Positions 1 to 10,221 of a stretch of DNA of 64,000 nt are shown in pieces. The stretch covers positions 1,984,001-2,048,000 of the forward strand of contig NZ_CP053928.1 of assembly GCF_014108865.1 (NCBI RefSeq). Reading direction: 5' to 3'. Source of the DNA: Nocardioides sp. WS12. GTDB taxonomy: Bacteria; Actinomycetota; Actinomycetes; Propionibacteriales; Nocardioidaceae. Every line of letters begins with the position of its first letter. Positions within the stretch are counted from its first letter, which is position 1. The notes beneath the pieces were generated by a model, which saw nothing but the letters and a program-made list of their open reading frames with translations, was not told where the DNA came from and ran no database searches. The translations under genes were made by a program, and so were the position numbers.

Positions 1-531
1 GTCGCGTTCCTGCGGGCCATCAACCTCGGGCCGAACCGGAAGTTCCCGAAGGCCGACATCATCACGGCCACGGAGGCCGCGGGTGGCACGGATGTCGCCA
101 CCCACATCAACACCGGCAACGTCCGGCTGACGATCGGCTTCAGGTCGCGGGCGAAGGTGGAGGCCGCGCTGGAGAAGGCGTACGAGGAGCAGACCGGCTT
201 CGCCGTACCCACCATCGTGTTCACGCCGGCTGAGCTCACGGCCATCGCCGAAGACGCGCGCGAACTGACCGCGTCCCGCAACGATCTCGAGCGGCACTAC
301 GTCTACCTCCTCAAGGATGAGCCGGACGCCGCGAAGGTGGCTGAGATCGAGGCGCGCAGTGATGACGTCAACGCCGTCGTCGTGCGGGGTCGCGCCGCGC
401 ACGTGTTGCTCGGACCGGGCTATGAGGCGGGGGGAGTGGACCCGTTCAAGGCCGAGAAGGGCCTCCACGTGGTGGCGACCAACCGCAACTTCAACGTCGT
501 CACCACCTTGGCCGACAAGTGGTGCACCTGA
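1..531 (+). CDS. DUF1697 family protein, 5' end outside window
   Basis: The reading frame is open from the first base and codes for 176 visible residues ending at a TGA at 529-531. The start lies upstream of the window. The visible N-terminus AFLRAINLGPNRK matches the AFLRxINVGG-type opening of the DUF1697 family (about 180 residues), so only a few residues are missing. The family is small, cytosolic and of unknown function. The C-terminal part (VVATNRNFNVVTTLADK) fits the family's conserved end. No catalytic residues can be named. It stands 39 bases upstream of clpS on the same strand, but nothing suggests a shared role. Confidence 0.85.
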   Translation, partial: VAFLRAINLGPNRKFPKADIITATEAAGGTDVATHINTGNVRLTIGFRSRAKVEAALEKAYEEQTGFAVPTIVFTPAELTAIAEDARELTASRNDLERHYVYLLKDEPDAAKVAEIEARSDDVNAVVVRGRAAHVLLGPGYEAGGVDPFKAEKGLHVVATNRNFNVVTTLADKWCT

Positions 532-570
532 GGGTTCGGACGGCTGTCGCTGCTGTGACACGATGGTCCT

Positions 571-879
571 GTGACAACCGCGAGCCCTGTCGAGGTGGAT
601 CCGGGAGTCGAGCAGGACCTCTCCCTCGACACGACCACGAGACTCGACACCCCTTGGGTGACGATCGTGTGGAACGACCCCGTGAACCTGATGTCCTACG
701 TCACCTTCGTCTTCCAGAAGCACTTCGGCTACGGCAAGAAGAAGGCGGAGAAGTTGATGCACGAGGTCCACGAGGACGGGAAGTCCGTGGTCAGCACCGG
801 CACCCGCGAAGAGATGGAACGCGACGTCCAGGCCATGCACGAGTACGGCCTGTGGGCCACCCTGTCGAAGGCTGAGTGA
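571..879 (+). CDS. clpS: ATP-dependent Clp protease adaptor ClpS
   Basis: This 102-residue protein is the N-end-rule adaptor that delivers substrates with destabilising N-terminal residues to the ClpC/ClpP protease. The sequence [20 protein letters not shown] carries the typical N-D-P region of the substrate pocket. It is followed by the helix and strand pattern [21 protein letters not shown] and the closing [14 protein letters not shown]. The start is GTG at 571, in keeping with the usual length. The gene overlaps the downstream DUF2017 gene by four bases (GTGA), so the two are translationally coupled, as is common in actinobacteria. Confidence 0.96.
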   Translation: MTTASPVEVDPGVEQDLSLDTTTRLDTPWVTIVWNDPVNLMSYVTFVFQKHFGYGKKKAEKLMHEVHEDGKSVVSTGTREEMERDVQAMHEYGLWATLSKAE

Positions 880-1466
880 GCGACGTGTCTGGATTCGTCC
901 GGCATCGCCGGAGCAAGGTCATCCACGCGACCTTCCCGGTGTTCGAGGCCGACCTGCTGCGCTCGCTCGCTGCACAGATCGTGGAGCTGCTGCACAACGA
1001 GTCGGCCATCCCCTCCGCGACGCGGGATCCGCTGGAGGCGATGCTGGACTTCAGGGGACCGACCACCGAGCCCGAGGACCCGGTCCTGTTGCGGCTCTTC
1101 CCCAACGCCTATCGCGGTGACGAGGAGTCGGCCGGTGAGTTCCGCCGGTTCACCGAGGGCGCCCTGCGCGACGGGAAGTCCCGTGCCGCGGCCACGATCA
1201 TCGACGTACTCGAGGACGCCGGCCTGCCGCAGGAGCCGACCGACGAGGACCTCACCATCGACGTCGAGCTCGACCAGGAGACCGCGCTGATCTGGATGCG
1301 CTCCTTCACCGACCTGCGCCTCGCCCTCGGCACCCGCCTCGAGGTCGAGGAGGGCGACGAGGACTACTGGGACTCATTGCCCGACGAGGACCCGCGTGCC
1401 CAGGCCCACCACATCTACGAGTGGCTCGGGTTCTTGCAGGAGACGCTGGTCCACGCCGTCAGCTAA
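876..1466 (+). CDS. DUF2017 domain-containing protein
   Basis: This 196-residue acidic protein has no signal peptide or membrane span. It is recognised as DUF2017 by the opening [10 protein letters not shown], the central [24 protein letters not shown] block, and its place directly after clpS with a GTGA overlap. DUF2017 proteins almost always follow clpS in actinobacteria, which suggests a link to ClpS/ClpCP proteolysis. That link is inferred from neighbourhood; no biochemical role is known to me. The end ([16 protein letters not shown]) is typical of the family. It converges on the universal stress gene with a four-base gap. Confidence 0.9.
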   Translation: MSDVSGFVRHRRSKVIHATFPVFEADLLRSLAAQIVELLHNESAIPSATRDPLEAMLDFRGPTTEPEDPVLLRLFPNAYRGDEESAGEFRRFTEGALRDGKSRAAATIIDVLEDAGLPQEPTDEDLTIDVELDQETALIWMRSFTDLRLALGTRLEVEEGDEDYWDSLPDEDPRAQAHHIYEWLGFLQETLVHAVS

Positions 1467-1470
1467 CCGG

Positions 1471-1902
1471 TCAGCTGGGTGGCTTCACTGCCACCACGGG
1501 GCAGTGCGCGTCGAGGATCACCCGCTGCGCGACGCTGCCCATGAGCAGCTTCCCGACGGGCGTACGACGACGCACGCCCACCACGACGAGGTCGGCCTGC
1601 ACCTCTTCGGCTGCGGCGACCACCGCTTCCGCGACATCGGGTACGACGTCGTGGCGGACCTCGACGGCGATGCCCTCACCGACCAGCCGCTCGCGCAGCG
1701 CCTCGATGTCGACGTCGTGGGCGAAGCGGGCGTCCACGAGGCTGTCGCCGCGGGTGGCGTTGACGATCACGAGGCGCGCACCGGCCGCGCGGGCCACCGC
1801 TTCGGCGTACTCGATCGCAGCACGGCCGTAGACGTCGGCGCTGTAGGCCGCGACCACGCAGGTGGGTTGCAGTGGGTTCGGGTTGCTCGCGGGGTGATTC
1901 AT
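1471..1902 (-). CDS. Universal stress protein (UspA family)
   Basis: This is a single-domain Usp of 143 residues. It begins with a strand after a short tail ([24 protein letters not shown]) and ends with the ATP-binding half [20 protein letters not shown] followed by [16 protein letters not shown]. The canonical nucleotide motif is G-x2-G-x9-G-(S/T). Here the first glycine region reads VGVRRR, so ATP binding may be altered. The start codon overlaps the stop of the TctA gene (ATGA at 1899-1902), so it is the last gene of the tctCBA operon. That placement suggests stress protection tied to use of the transported acid, which is an inference. Confidence 0.92.
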   Translation of the reverse strand: MNHPASNPNPLQPTCVVAAYSADVYGRAAIEYAEAVARAAGARLVIVNATRGDSLVDARFAHDVDIEALRERLVGEGIAVEVRHDVVPDVAEAVVAAAEEVQADLVVVGVRRRTPVGKLLMGSVAQRVILDAHCPVVAVKPPS

Positions 1903-3413
1903 CGCTCGACCAGTTCCTTCTCGTCGGTGTCAGCCGGGGTCGGTTCGGAGGCGGGCTTGCGCGCGCCGGTCACGGCCATGGCGACCAGCAGCAGGGCCAT
2001 CACGCTGTAGACGACGACCGCGACGGGCTCGCTCCACAGGGTGGAGACGTCGCCCTGCGAGATCTTCAGTGCCGTGGTCAGTTGCTCCTCGATCTTCGGG
2101 CCGAGGATGACTCCGATGATCAGCGGCAACACCGGGACACCGAAGCGGCGCATGAAGAAGCCGAGGACGCCGAGCGCCAGCAGCAGCGCGAGGTCGAAGG
2201 CCTGGAAGTTCACGCTGTAGGCGCCGAGGGAGGCGAAGAACAGGATGCCGGCGTAGAGATAGGGCCGGGGGATCCGCAGCAGCTTCGCCCAGATCGGTGC
2301 CATCGGCAGGTTGATGATCAGCAGCAGCGCGTTGGCCACGAACAGGCTGGCGAGCAGTGCCCAGACCAGGTCGGGGTGGTCGTCCATCAGGGTCGGTCCG
2401 GTCTGGAATCCGTAGCCCTGCAGGGCGACCAGCATGATCGCCGCGGTGGCGGTGGTCGGCAGGCCGAGCGCCAGCAGGGGGACGAGCGTGCCTGCGGCCG
2501 AGGCGTTGTTCGCGGCCTCGGGGCCGGCGACGCCTTCGATCGCGCCGTGGCCGAACTCCTCGGGGTGCTTCGACAGCTTCTTCTCGGTTGCGTACGACAG
2601 GAACGTCGGCAGTTCGGCGCCACCGGCGGGCAGTGCACCGAACGGGAACCCGAACGCGGTGCCGCGCAGCCACGGCTTCCACGAGCGCTTCCAGTCCGCC
2701 TTGCTCATCCAGGGCTGGCCGACGGGGATGATCTCGAGCGGCTTGCGGCGCATGTGGGCGGCGACCCAGAGGGCCTCGCCGATCGCGAACAGCGCAACGG
2801 CGACCACGACGATGTCGATCCCGTCGGCGAGCAGCGGCTCCCCGAAGGTGAGGCGGGCCTGGCCGGTGCTGGTGCCGACCAGGCCGATGGCCAGGCCGAG
2901 GAACAGGGCGATGAAGCCGCGCAGCTTGGAGGATCCGAGCACCGCGGTGACGGCGAACAGTGCCAGCACCATGAGCGCGAAGTACGACGGCGAGCCGAGC
3001 GTCACCACGATGTCGGCGACCTGCGGCGTGACGATCCACAGCAGCACCGTCGCGATGGTGCCGGCGACGAAGGACCCGATCGCCGCGGTGGCCAGGGCCT
3101 GGGCGGCCCGGCCTGCCTTGGCCATCTTGTTGCCCTCGATCGCGGTGATCACCGAGGAGGATTCACCTGGTGTGTTCAGCAGGATCGAGGTGGTTGAGCC
3201 GCCGTACATGCCGCCGTAGTAGATGCCGGCGAACATTATGATCGCGCTGTCGGCGCCGACGCTGTAGGTCACGGGCAGCAGCAGGGCCAGGGTCATCGCC
3301 GGCCCGATGCCGGGGAGTACGCCGACGGCGGTGCCGAGCAGCACACCGATCGTCGCGAACAGCAGGTTCTCGGGGGTCAGTGCGGTGGCGAAGCCATCCA
3401 GGAGCAGGTCCAT
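1899..3413 (-). CDS. tctA: Tripartite tricarboxylate transporter, large permease subunit TctA
   Basis: This is the large membrane subunit of a solute-binding-protein-dependent secondary transporter for citrate-like tricarboxylates. The 504-residue protein is almost entirely hydrophobic helices. It carries the family's N-terminal signature [18 protein letters not shown] near residues 29-46 and the [20 protein letters not shown] block that follows. I chose the ATG at 3413 because its reading ([19 protein letters not shown]) gives the normal TctA N-terminus; a longer frame would add an arginine-rich tail. The start overlaps the stop of tctB and the end overlaps usp, so tctC, tctB, tctA and usp form one coupled operon. 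Confidence 0.95.
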   Translation of the reverse strand: MDLLLDGFATALTPENLLFATIGVLLGTAVGVLPGIGPAMTLALLLPVTYSVGADSAIIMFAGIYYGGMYGGSTTSILLNTPGESSSVITAIEGNKMAKAGRAAQALATAAIGSFVAGTIATVLLWIVTPQVADIVVTLGSPSYFALMVLALFAVTAVLGSSKLRGFIALFLGLAIGLVGTSTGQARLTFGEPLLADGIDIVVVAVALFAIGEALWVAAHMRRKPLEIIPVGQPWMSKADWKRSWKPWLRGTAFGFPFGALPAGGAELPTFLSYATEKKLSKHPEEFGHGAIEGVAGPEAANNASAAGTLVPLLALGLPTTATAAIMLVALQGYGFQTGPTLMDDHPDLVWALLASLFVANALLLIINLPMAPIWAKLLRIPRPYLYAGILFFASLGAYSVNFQAFDLALLLALGVLGFFMRRFGVPVLPLIIGVILGPKIEEQLTTALKISQGDVSTLWSEPVAVVVYSVMALLLVAMAVTGARKPASEPTPADTDEKELVER

Positions 3414-3940
3414 CAGAGCACTCCGTCCAGGATGCCGGCCGGGATCGGCACGCCGAGCCCGACGTAGAAGCCGTACCAACTCGCCACGGACAAGGCGACG
3501 CCGACCGCGAGATTGCGCACCCAGTTGCGGCTGCCGAGCACGGTCGCGGCGCCGGCGAACAGCAGCGCTCCGGTGATCGCCCAGCCGAGCCAGTCGATCA
3601 GCACGATGTTGCCGATCAGCACGAGCGCCAGAAGCCCGACAGTGCGGGCATCCGTGCCCTGGGTGAGGTCGATGTCCTCGCCCTCCTCGGCCTCGGGCCG
3701 GTTGCCGCGGGCCGTGGCGACGGCGAGCAGCACGCCGAGCAGGACGAGTGCGCCACCGACGATGAAGGGCAGCGTGTACGGCTGGACGGGCTGGTCAGCG
3801 AACGCCTCGTCGAGCGTCAGGGCGTCGTACACGACGTAGCCGCCGGCGAGGGCGAGGAAGCCCGCGAGGCCGTACTGCGCCTTGTCGACGGTTGGGTGGA
3901 GCGCGCGTTTGTCGACGTGCTCTTCGGTGGTGGTGTTCAT
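3413..3940 (-). CDS. tctB: Tripartite tricarboxylate transporter, small permease subunit TctB
   Basis: This 175-residue protein has four predicted hydrophobic segments: [54 protein letters not shown], and the closing [17 protein letters not shown]. That layout is typical of TctB. The ATG at 3940 is chosen because the frame upstream overlies tctC and has no membrane character. The start overlaps the tctC stop (ATGA at 3937-3940). The protein acts with TctA in the membrane. The central loop is acidic ([10 protein letters not shown]). Confidence 0.92.
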   Translation of the reverse strand: MNTTTEEHVDKRALHPTVDKAQYGLAGFLALAGGYVVYDALTLDEAFADQPVQPYTLPFIVGGALVLLGVLLAVATARGNRPEAEEGEDIDLTQGTDARTVGLLALVLIGNIVLIDWLGWAITGALLFAGAATVLGSRNWVRNLAVGVALSVASWYGFYVGLGVPIPAGILDGVL

Positions 3941-4929
3941 GCCAGTCCCAGCTCCTTCAGGGTGTCGGCCACGCGCATGTCCTGCTCGGCGAGGAAGTCC
4001 TCGAACTCCTTGCCGGTGGCGAAGTTGTCGGTCCAGCCGTTGGCCTTGAGGGCCGCCCGCCACTCGTCGGTGTCGTGCATCTCGGTGAGTCGGTCGACGA
4101 GGTACTCGCGCTGCTCGTCCGAGATGCCGGGAGGGGCGAGGACGCCGCGCCAGTTGGTGAAGACCAGGTCCACGCCCGCCTCGGTCAGTGTGGGGGCGTC
4201 GACGCCGTCGAGCCGTTCGTCGCCGGAGACCGCCAGGACGCGCAGCTTGCCGTCCTTGACCTGGCCCTCGAACTCGCCGAGGCCGGACATGCCGACGTCG
4301 ATCTTCGAACCGAGGAGCGCCGTGGTGAGCGGGCCGCCGCCGTCGTACGAGATGTAGTTGACGTCGTTCGGGTTGATCCCGATCGTGTCGGCCAGCTGCA
4401 TCGGGAACAGGTGGTCGGGACCGCCGTTGGTGGAACCGCCGCCGACGGTGAGCCCGCCCGGGTCCTTCTTCCACGCGTCGACCAGGTCATCGACGGTCTT
4501 GAAGGGGGAGTCGGCCGGGACCAGGATGCCCTCCTGCTCCTCGACGAGGCGCGCGATCGGCGTCATCTTCAGGGGAGTGGCCTTGGACTTGTTCGTGTAG
4601 ACGGCGCCCACCACGCCCAGCCCCATCAGCATGAGGACGTCGTCGGCGCCCTTCTCGTTGAGCAGTCGCTGCATCGCGACGGTGCCGCTGGCGCCCTGGA
4701 CGTTGGTGATCTCGAACCGGCCGGTGAGGTCGTTGTCCTCCATCGCCTTCGCGGCGGCGCGGCCGGTGAGGTCGTACCCGCCACCGACGCTGTTGGGGAT
4801 CAACATCCGCAGCCGGCGGTTGTTGGGGTCGTCGGACCCGCGCGTGACGCCGCAGCCGCTGAGGGCAGCGGTCACGACGAGGGCGGTGAGCAACGCCAGG
4901 ATGCGGAACATCCGACGACTCGGGTGCAT
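3937..4929 (-). CDS. tctC: Tripartite tricarboxylate transporter substrate-binding lipoprotein TctC
   Basis: This 330-residue extracytoplasmic receptor captures the acid and hands it to TctAB. It begins with a lipoprotein signal ending in a lipobox, LSGC, with Cys26 as the acylated residue. The mature part shows the Bug/TctC fold: LRMLIPNSVGGGYDLTGRAA near the start, the NVQGASGTVAMQRLL block, the ISYDGGGPLTTALLG hinge region, and the closing LKELGLA. It is the first gene of the operon. It is divergent from a sensor kinase and response regulator, with 112 bases between the two starts, which suggests that the pair regulates it. The precise substrate cannot be read from sequence. Confidence 0.94.
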   Translation of the reverse strand: MHPSRRMFRILALLTALVVTAALSGCGVTRGSDDPNNRRLRMLIPNSVGGGYDLTGRAAAKAMEDNDLTGRFEITNVQGASGTVAMQRLLNEKGADDVLMLMGLGVVGAVYTNKSKATPLKMTPIARLVEEQEGILVPADSPFKTVDDLVDAWKKDPGGLTVGGGSTNGGPDHLFPMQLADTIGINPNDVNYISYDGGGPLTTALLGSKIDVGMSGLGEFEGQVKDGKLRVLAVSGDERLDGVDAPTLTEAGVDLVFTNWRGVLAPPGISDEQREYLVDRLTEMHDTDEWRAALKANGWTDNFATGKEFEDFLAEQDMRVADTLKELGLA

Positions 4930-5012
4930 GGGAACCTCCGTGCAGTTGGGGCGCGAGCGCCGTCACCGGCGATCCGTGCCAGCATGTCTGTGCGGTGTGG
5001 CGCCCGTCACGC

Positions 5013-5024
5013 TTGCGGACGCAA
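5013..5024. promoter_or_regulatory. Short dyad in the tctC / sensor-kinase intergenic region
   Basis: TTGCGGACGCAA is a perfect dyad of two 5-base arms about a 2-base centre. It lies between the divergent tctC and kinase genes, just before the kinase's strong Shine-Dalgarno sequence AAAGGAGG (5023-5030). Its place would suit an operator for the neighbouring response regulator, but 5-base arms arise easily in GC-rich DNA and no consensus is known to me. Confidence 0.25.
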
Positions 5025-5041
5025 AGGAGGTTGTGGTCGTT

Positions 5042-6721
5042 GTGGTCGCACCCCTGAATGCGCGTTTTCGCCGGGGCGAGCTCACGCTCGCGGGCAAGGT
5101 GTTGCTCCTCCAGCTCGCCGTGATCGCGGTCCTGCTCACCGCCGTCGGAGTCCTGAGCATTCGCCAGTCGAACGCGGACTTCGCCGAGGAACGCGGTTCC
5201 CAGATGCGTTCGGTGGCCGACTACATCGCCGACCTCTCGCCGGTGCGGGACCCGCTGGAGGAGTTCGCGAACGACGGCTCCGGCGCCCTGGACATCGACC
5301 GCGTCCTTGCGCCGTACGCCGACCGCGGCGTCAGCCTGCTGAGTGCCGACGAGGTGATGGTGGTCGGCCTGGACGGAACGGTCCTCGCAGCGACCGACCC
5401 CAGCCGGGTCGGGCAGCGGGCCGAGCTCGGTGACAGCGACGCACTGGCCAAGGGTCGCGGTTGGAAGGGCGACGTCGAGTACGACGGTGAACGGGCCGTG
5501 GCCGGTCACGCGCCCGTCATCTCCGACGAACGCGGCACGCCGACGGTGGCGATCGTGGTGGCCGAGGTGACCTACCCGTCGGTGGCCGACCAGGTCGCCA
5601 CCGCAGCCCCCGACCTCGCCCTGTTCCTGGGCCTCGGTGCCCTCCTCGGGCTGATCGGCACCTGGGTCGTTTCCCGCGTCGTGCGCCGGTCGACGCGCGG
5701 CCTCGGCACCACCGAGCTGGGCAACCTGGCCGACCAGCGCGAAGCGCTCCTGCACGCCATCCGGGAAGGGGTGGTCGGTGTGGGCACCGACGGCCGGGTG
5801 ACGGTGATGAACGACGCCGCGCGCTCCACCCTCGGGCTCGACAACCGCCCTGACCCGGTCGGCCGCCCCGTCGATGAACTCGGCCTCGACCCGCACGTCG
5901 TTGCCCTGCTCACCGGCGAAGGCGCCGACGTTCGCGACGCCCTCGCGCTCGTCGGCGGTCGGGTCGTCGTCTTCAACCGCGGCCGGGCGTCCACCGGTGG
6001 ACGCGGCATCGGCACCGTCACCACCCTGCGCGACCGCACCGAACTGGTGTCGCTGCAGGGCCAGCTCAGCTCGAACCTGTCGATCACCGACACGCTGCGC
6101 GCGCAGACCCACGAGTTCGACAACCGGTTGCACACCATCTCCGGACTGGTCCAGTTGGGCGAGTACGACGAAGTGGCCACCCTCGTCGGCACCTTGACCC
6201 GGCACCGGGCGGAGGTCGGTGAGCGCGTCGCGAAGCGGTTGGCCGACCTGGCAGTCGCAGCCCTGGTGATCGCCAAGCACGCGGTCGCGGAGGAGCGAGG
6301 TGTCACCCTCGAGCTCGACCCGGGCTCCCGGCTGCCCGCACTCCCGCCCGATGTGGCGGCCGACCTCACCACCGTCGTCGGCAACCTCGTCGACAACGCG
6401 GTCGACGCGAGTTCCGGTGCGAGCGACCCGACCGTGGAGCTCTGGATCCTGGCCGACGAGGACGCCGTCCACGTGCGGGTCCGCGACAACGGGCCGGGCA
6501 TCCCCGACGACCTGAAGGAAGCGGTGTTCGTGCGCGGCTTCTCCACGAAGCCCGAAGTCCTCGGTGGTCGCGGCATCGGACTCCCGCTGGTTCGGCTGAT
6601 CTGCGCCCAGCGCGGGGGATCCGTGGTGGCTGATGACGCCGAGCCCGGCAGCGCCGGGGGAGCGGAATTCCGCGTGGTGCTCCCGATCGGCCCGACCGTC
6701 GGGAAGGATGGCTCGTCGTGA
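5042..6721 (+). CDS. CitA/DcuS-type sensor histidine kinase
   Basis: This 559-residue membrane kinase most likely senses a carboxylic acid outside the cell. A first membrane span (residues about 19-38) is followed by an extracytoplasmic PAS-like sensor (to about 185), then a second span (LALFLGLGALLGLIGTWVV), a cytosolic PAS domain (LHAIREGVVGVGTDGRVTVM), the phospho-acceptor segment with His357 (QTHEFDNRLHTISGLV), and an HATPase domain with the N box NLVDNAVDA and glycine boxes DNGPGIP and GGRGIGLPLV. The GTG at 5042 is preferred because the AAAGGAGG ribosome site ends 11 bases before it; the GTG at 5033 is too close. It overlaps the regulator gene by GTGA and faces tctCBA. Confidence 0.9.
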   Translation: MVAPLNARFRRGELTLAGKVLLLQLAVIAVLLTAVGVLSIRQSNADFAEERGSQMRSVADYIADLSPVRDPLEEFANDGSGALDIDRVLAPYADRGVSLLSADEVMVVGLDGTVLAATDPSRVGQRAELGDSDALAKGRGWKGDVEYDGERAVAGHAPVISDERGTPTVAIVVAEVTYPSVADQVATAAPDLALFLGLGALLGLIGTWVVSRVVRRSTRGLGTTELGNLADQREALLHAIREGVVGVGTDGRVTVMNDAARSTLGLDNRPDPVGRPVDELGLDPHVVALLTGEGADVRDALALVGGRVVVFNRGRASTGGRGIGTVTTLRDRTELVSLQGQLSSNLSITDTLRAQTHEFDNRLHTISGLVQLGEYDEVATLVGTLTRHRAEVGERVAKRLADLAVAALVIAKHAVAEERGVTLELDPGSRLPALPPDVAADLTTVVGNLVDNAVDASSGASDPTVELWILADEDAVHVRVRDNGPGIPDDLKEAVFVRGFSTKPEVLGGRGIGLPLVRLICAQRGGSVVADDAEPGSAGGAEFRVVLPIGPTVGKDGSS

Positions 6722-7389
6722 CGGACCTGCGTGTTCTCGTGGTGGACGACGACTTCATGGTCGCCCGGATCCACGGCCGCTTCGTCGAGCAGACCGACGG
6801 CTTCGAGGTCGTCGGCACGGCCCGCACGGGCGCCGAGGCACTGGCGATGGTCGACACGCTCGCCCCCGACCTGCTGCTGCTCGACGTGCACCTGCCCGAC
6901 CTGTCCGGCCTCGAAGTCCTCGAGCAACTCCGCGGCCAGGGCCGCGACGTCGCCGTCGTGATGGTGACGGCCGAGCGTGGCGCCGCGGCGGTCCGGTCCG
7001 CGTTGCATGGCGGCGCGCTGCAGTACCTCGTCAAGCCCTTCGAGTACGACGACCTGGCCGACCGGTTGCGACGGGTCGCCGCCACGCTCGGCGAGCTCAC
7101 GGGGGAGCCCGATCAGGCGAGCATCGACCGGGCCTTCGGGACCGGCCGACCGGGCGACGTACCCACGGTGTTGCCGAAGGGCCTGAGCGCCGAGACCGCC
7201 GACCTGGTGCTGGAAGCGGCCCGTGCGGCGTCCGAGATCTCGGCGTCCGAAGCGGCCGATGCCGTCGGGCTCTCGCGTGTCACGGCGCGTCGGTACCTCG
7301 AGCACTTCGTCGACACCGGTGCAGCCGAGGTGCGCCTGCAGTACGGCGGTTCGGGTCGACCCGAACGGCGCTATCGCGTGACCTCCTGA
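6718..7389 (+). CDS. CitB/DcuR-type response regulator
   Basis: This 223-residue regulator is the partner of the adjacent kinase. The receiver domain has the acidic pocket VVDDDF, the phospho-acceptor Asp56 in LLLDVHLPD, a Thr in MVTAE and the lysine in YLVKPFEY. The C-terminal part is the citrate-family DNA-binding region rather than an OmpR or NarL domain: EISASEAADAVGLSRVTARR forms a helix-turn-helix, followed by LEHFVDTGAAEVRLQYG. Regulators of this kind usually activate transport and use of citrate or C4-dicarboxylates. The divergent tctCBA operon is therefore the likely target, by inference. Confidence 0.93.
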   Translation: MTDLRVLVVDDDFMVARIHGRFVEQTDGFEVVGTARTGAEALAMVDTLAPDLLLLDVHLPDLSGLEVLEQLRGQGRDVAVVMVTAERGAAAVRSALHGGALQYLVKPFEYDDLADRLRRVAATLGELTGEPDQASIDRAFGTGRPGDVPTVLPKGLSAETADLVLEAARAASEISASEAADAVGLSRVTARRYLEHFVDTGAAEVRLQYGGSGRPERRYRVTS

Positions 7390-7398
7390 AAGACTTAG

Positions 7399-7430
7399 CC
7401 TTGCCTGACCGGTCCCTTGCCTGACCGGTC
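7399..7430. repeat. Perfect 16-bp tandem duplication upstream of the desaturase
   Basis: CCTTGCCTGACCGGTC occurs twice head to tail (7399-7414 and 7415-7430) and is followed by two further C bases. It fills most of the short gap between the response-regulator stop and the desaturase ribosome site (GGGAG at 7442-7446). It may be a recent slippage duplication or a doubled regulatory site. The sequence alone does not decide. Confidence 0.8.
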
Positions 7431-7453
7431 CCGTCCTCTCTTGGGAGTCACCC

Positions 7454-8407
7454 ATGACTGCGATCGACAACAGCAACGAGACTGTCCCGGCACCACGGGT
7501 CACCATGGGCGGTGAGCACCAGTCGTGGATGGAACGTTTCGCGCTGGCCCTGTTCATCGGCCTTCCGTTCGTCGCCTTCGCGGCGGCCATCCCGGTGGCG
7601 TGGGGAGGCTGGCTCGGCTGGAGCGACATCGTCATCGCCTTCGGGATGTACTACCTGACGTTGCACGGCGTCACCGTCGGCTACCACCGGCTCTTCACGC
7701 ACAAGTCCTTCAAGCCCAACCGGCCGGTGAAGATCACGCTGGCGATCCTCGGCTCGATGGCCATCGAGGGCCCGGTGATCCGGTGGGTCGCTGACCACCG
7801 CAAGCACCACAAGTACTCCGACAAGGACGGCGATCCGCACTCCCCGTGGCGCTACGGCAGCAGCCTGCGCGGGCTCACCAAGGGCTTCCTCTGGGCGCAC
7901 GTCGGCTGGCTGTTCAACGCCGAGCAGACCCCGATCGACAAGTACGCCCCCGACCTGGTCAAGGACAAGGACCTGGTCCGGATCTCCCGCACCTTCTGGG
8001 TGTGGGTGCTGACCTCGATCTTCCTGCCCGCCGCGCTGGGCTTCTTGCTGACCTGGTCCTGGCAGGGCGCGCTCACCGCGTTCTTCTGGGGCACGATCGT
8101 GCGGATCGGCCTCCTGCACCACGTCACCTGGTCGATCAACTCGATCTGCCACGTCATCGGCGAGCGCCCGTTCGTGTCGCGCGACTTCTCCGGCAACGTC
8201 TGGTGGCTGGCCCTCGTGTCAGGTGGCGAGTCGTGGCACAACCTGCACCACGCCGACCCGACCTCGGCACGCCACGGCGTGAAGCGCTTCCAATTCGACA
8301 CCTCGGCCCGGGTCATCTGGATCATGGAGAAATTCGGCTGGGTGCGCGACGTGCGCTGGCCCTCCGCCGAGCGGATCCGCTCCAAGACGGTCACCCCCGC
8401 CGCCTGA
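7454..8407 (+). CDS. Membrane acyl-CoA (delta-9 type) fatty acid desaturase
   Basis: This is a 317-residue integral membrane di-iron desaturase that introduces a double bond into saturated acyl chains. The three histidine boxes are all present: HRLFTH (residues 78-83), HRKHH (115-119) and, in the C-terminal third, HNLHH. Hydrophobic helices lie at residues about 30-66, 92-112 and 175-215. The DPHSPWRYG segment after the second box is characteristic of stearoyl-CoA-desaturase-like proteins. ATG at 7454 follows a GGGAG ribosome site with seven-base spacing. The gene stands alone between the citrate-type regulator and mec. Its electron donor is not encoded here. Confidence 0.93.
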   Translation: MTAIDNSNETVPAPRVTMGGEHQSWMERFALALFIGLPFVAFAAAIPVAWGGWLGWSDIVIAFGMYYLTLHGVTVGYHRLFTHKSFKPNRPVKITLAILGSMAIEGPVIRWVADHRKHHKYSDKDGDPHSPWRYGSSLRGLTKGFLWAHVGWLFNAEQTPIDKYAPDLVKDKDLVRISRTFWVWVLTSIFLPAALGFLLTWSWQGALTAFFWGTIVRIGLLHHVTWSINSICHVIGERPFVSRDFSGNVWWLALVSGGESWHNLHHADPTSARHGVKRFQFDTSARVIWIMEKFGWVRDVRWPSAERIRSKTVTPAA

Positions 8408-8468
8408 CACCCGTCCCGGCGCTCGGGCCGATTCCGGGCTGGAGGCTCCGAGCCAATACCCTGACAGG

Positions 8469-8921
8469 GTGTTGCAGATCGACCAGACGACGTACGACGC
8501 GATTGTCGAGCACGCCAAGCGGGACCATCCCGTCGAGGCGTGCGGCATGGTCGTCGGCCCGATCGGCGCCGATCGCGCCGAACGGCTCATCGAGATGGTC
8601 AACGCTGCCGGCAGTCCGACCTTCTACGAGTACGACTCGACGGACCTCCTGCGCCTGTATCGCGAACTCGACGATCGCGACGAGGAGCCGGTGGTGATCT
8701 ACCACTCGCACACCGCGACCGAGGCGTACCCGAGCGTGACCGACATCAACCTGGCCGGTGAGCCCGGAGCCCACTACGTGCTGGTCAGCACGCAGGAGCA
8801 CGGGAATAACGCAGGCCCGGTGGAGTTCAGGTCCTACAGAATCATTGACGGCGTTGTGACCGAGGAATCGGTCGAGGTCGTCGGCACCCAGAGCGGTACA
8901 TCTACAGAGGAGACTGGCTGA
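8469..8921 (+). CDS. mec: Mec-type JAMM metalloprotease (CysO-cysteine hydrolase)
   Basis: This 150-residue protein belongs to the MPN/JAMM peptidases. The zinc site is complete: the glutamate in VEACGMVVG and H-S-H-x7-S-x2-D in HSHTATEAYPSVTD. In Mycobacterium tuberculosis the orthologue Mec releases cysteine from the CysO-cysteine adduct made by CysM. The start is GTG at 8469, which gives the normal N-terminus. The gene is one base from cysO, and cysO and cysM follow directly, which makes the assignment strong. Its neighbour CysO ends Gly-Gly-Ala-Ala, so this enzyme may also trim the carrier, which is an inference. Confidence 0.93.
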   Translation: MLQIDQTTYDAIVEHAKRDHPVEACGMVVGPIGADRAERLIEMVNAAGSPTFYEYDSTDLLRLYRELDDRDEEPVVIYHSHTATEAYPSVTDINLAGEPGAHYVLVSTQEHGNNAGPVEFRSYRIIDGVVTEESVEVVGTQSGTSTEETG

Positions 8922-8922
8922 C

Positions 8923-10202
<1,280 letters not shown>

Positions 10203-10221
10203 TGCCCGGCACCGCCCGGCA

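Noticed and set aside
1872..3197. Long plus-strand open frame (441 codons) over tctA
   Set aside because: It is antisense to the membrane protein TctA, has a composition rich in Gly, Asp, Gln and Arg with no recognisable domain, and is a shadow of high-GC codon use.
4487..7635. Two very long minus-strand frames over the sensor kinase and regulator
   Set aside because: They are antisense to a complete kinase and regulator with all catalytic motifs, and their products have no family features.
8458..8470. ACCCT-GAC-AGGGT dyad at the mec start
   Set aside because: The arms are only five bases and it overlaps the start codon, so chance is enough to explain it.
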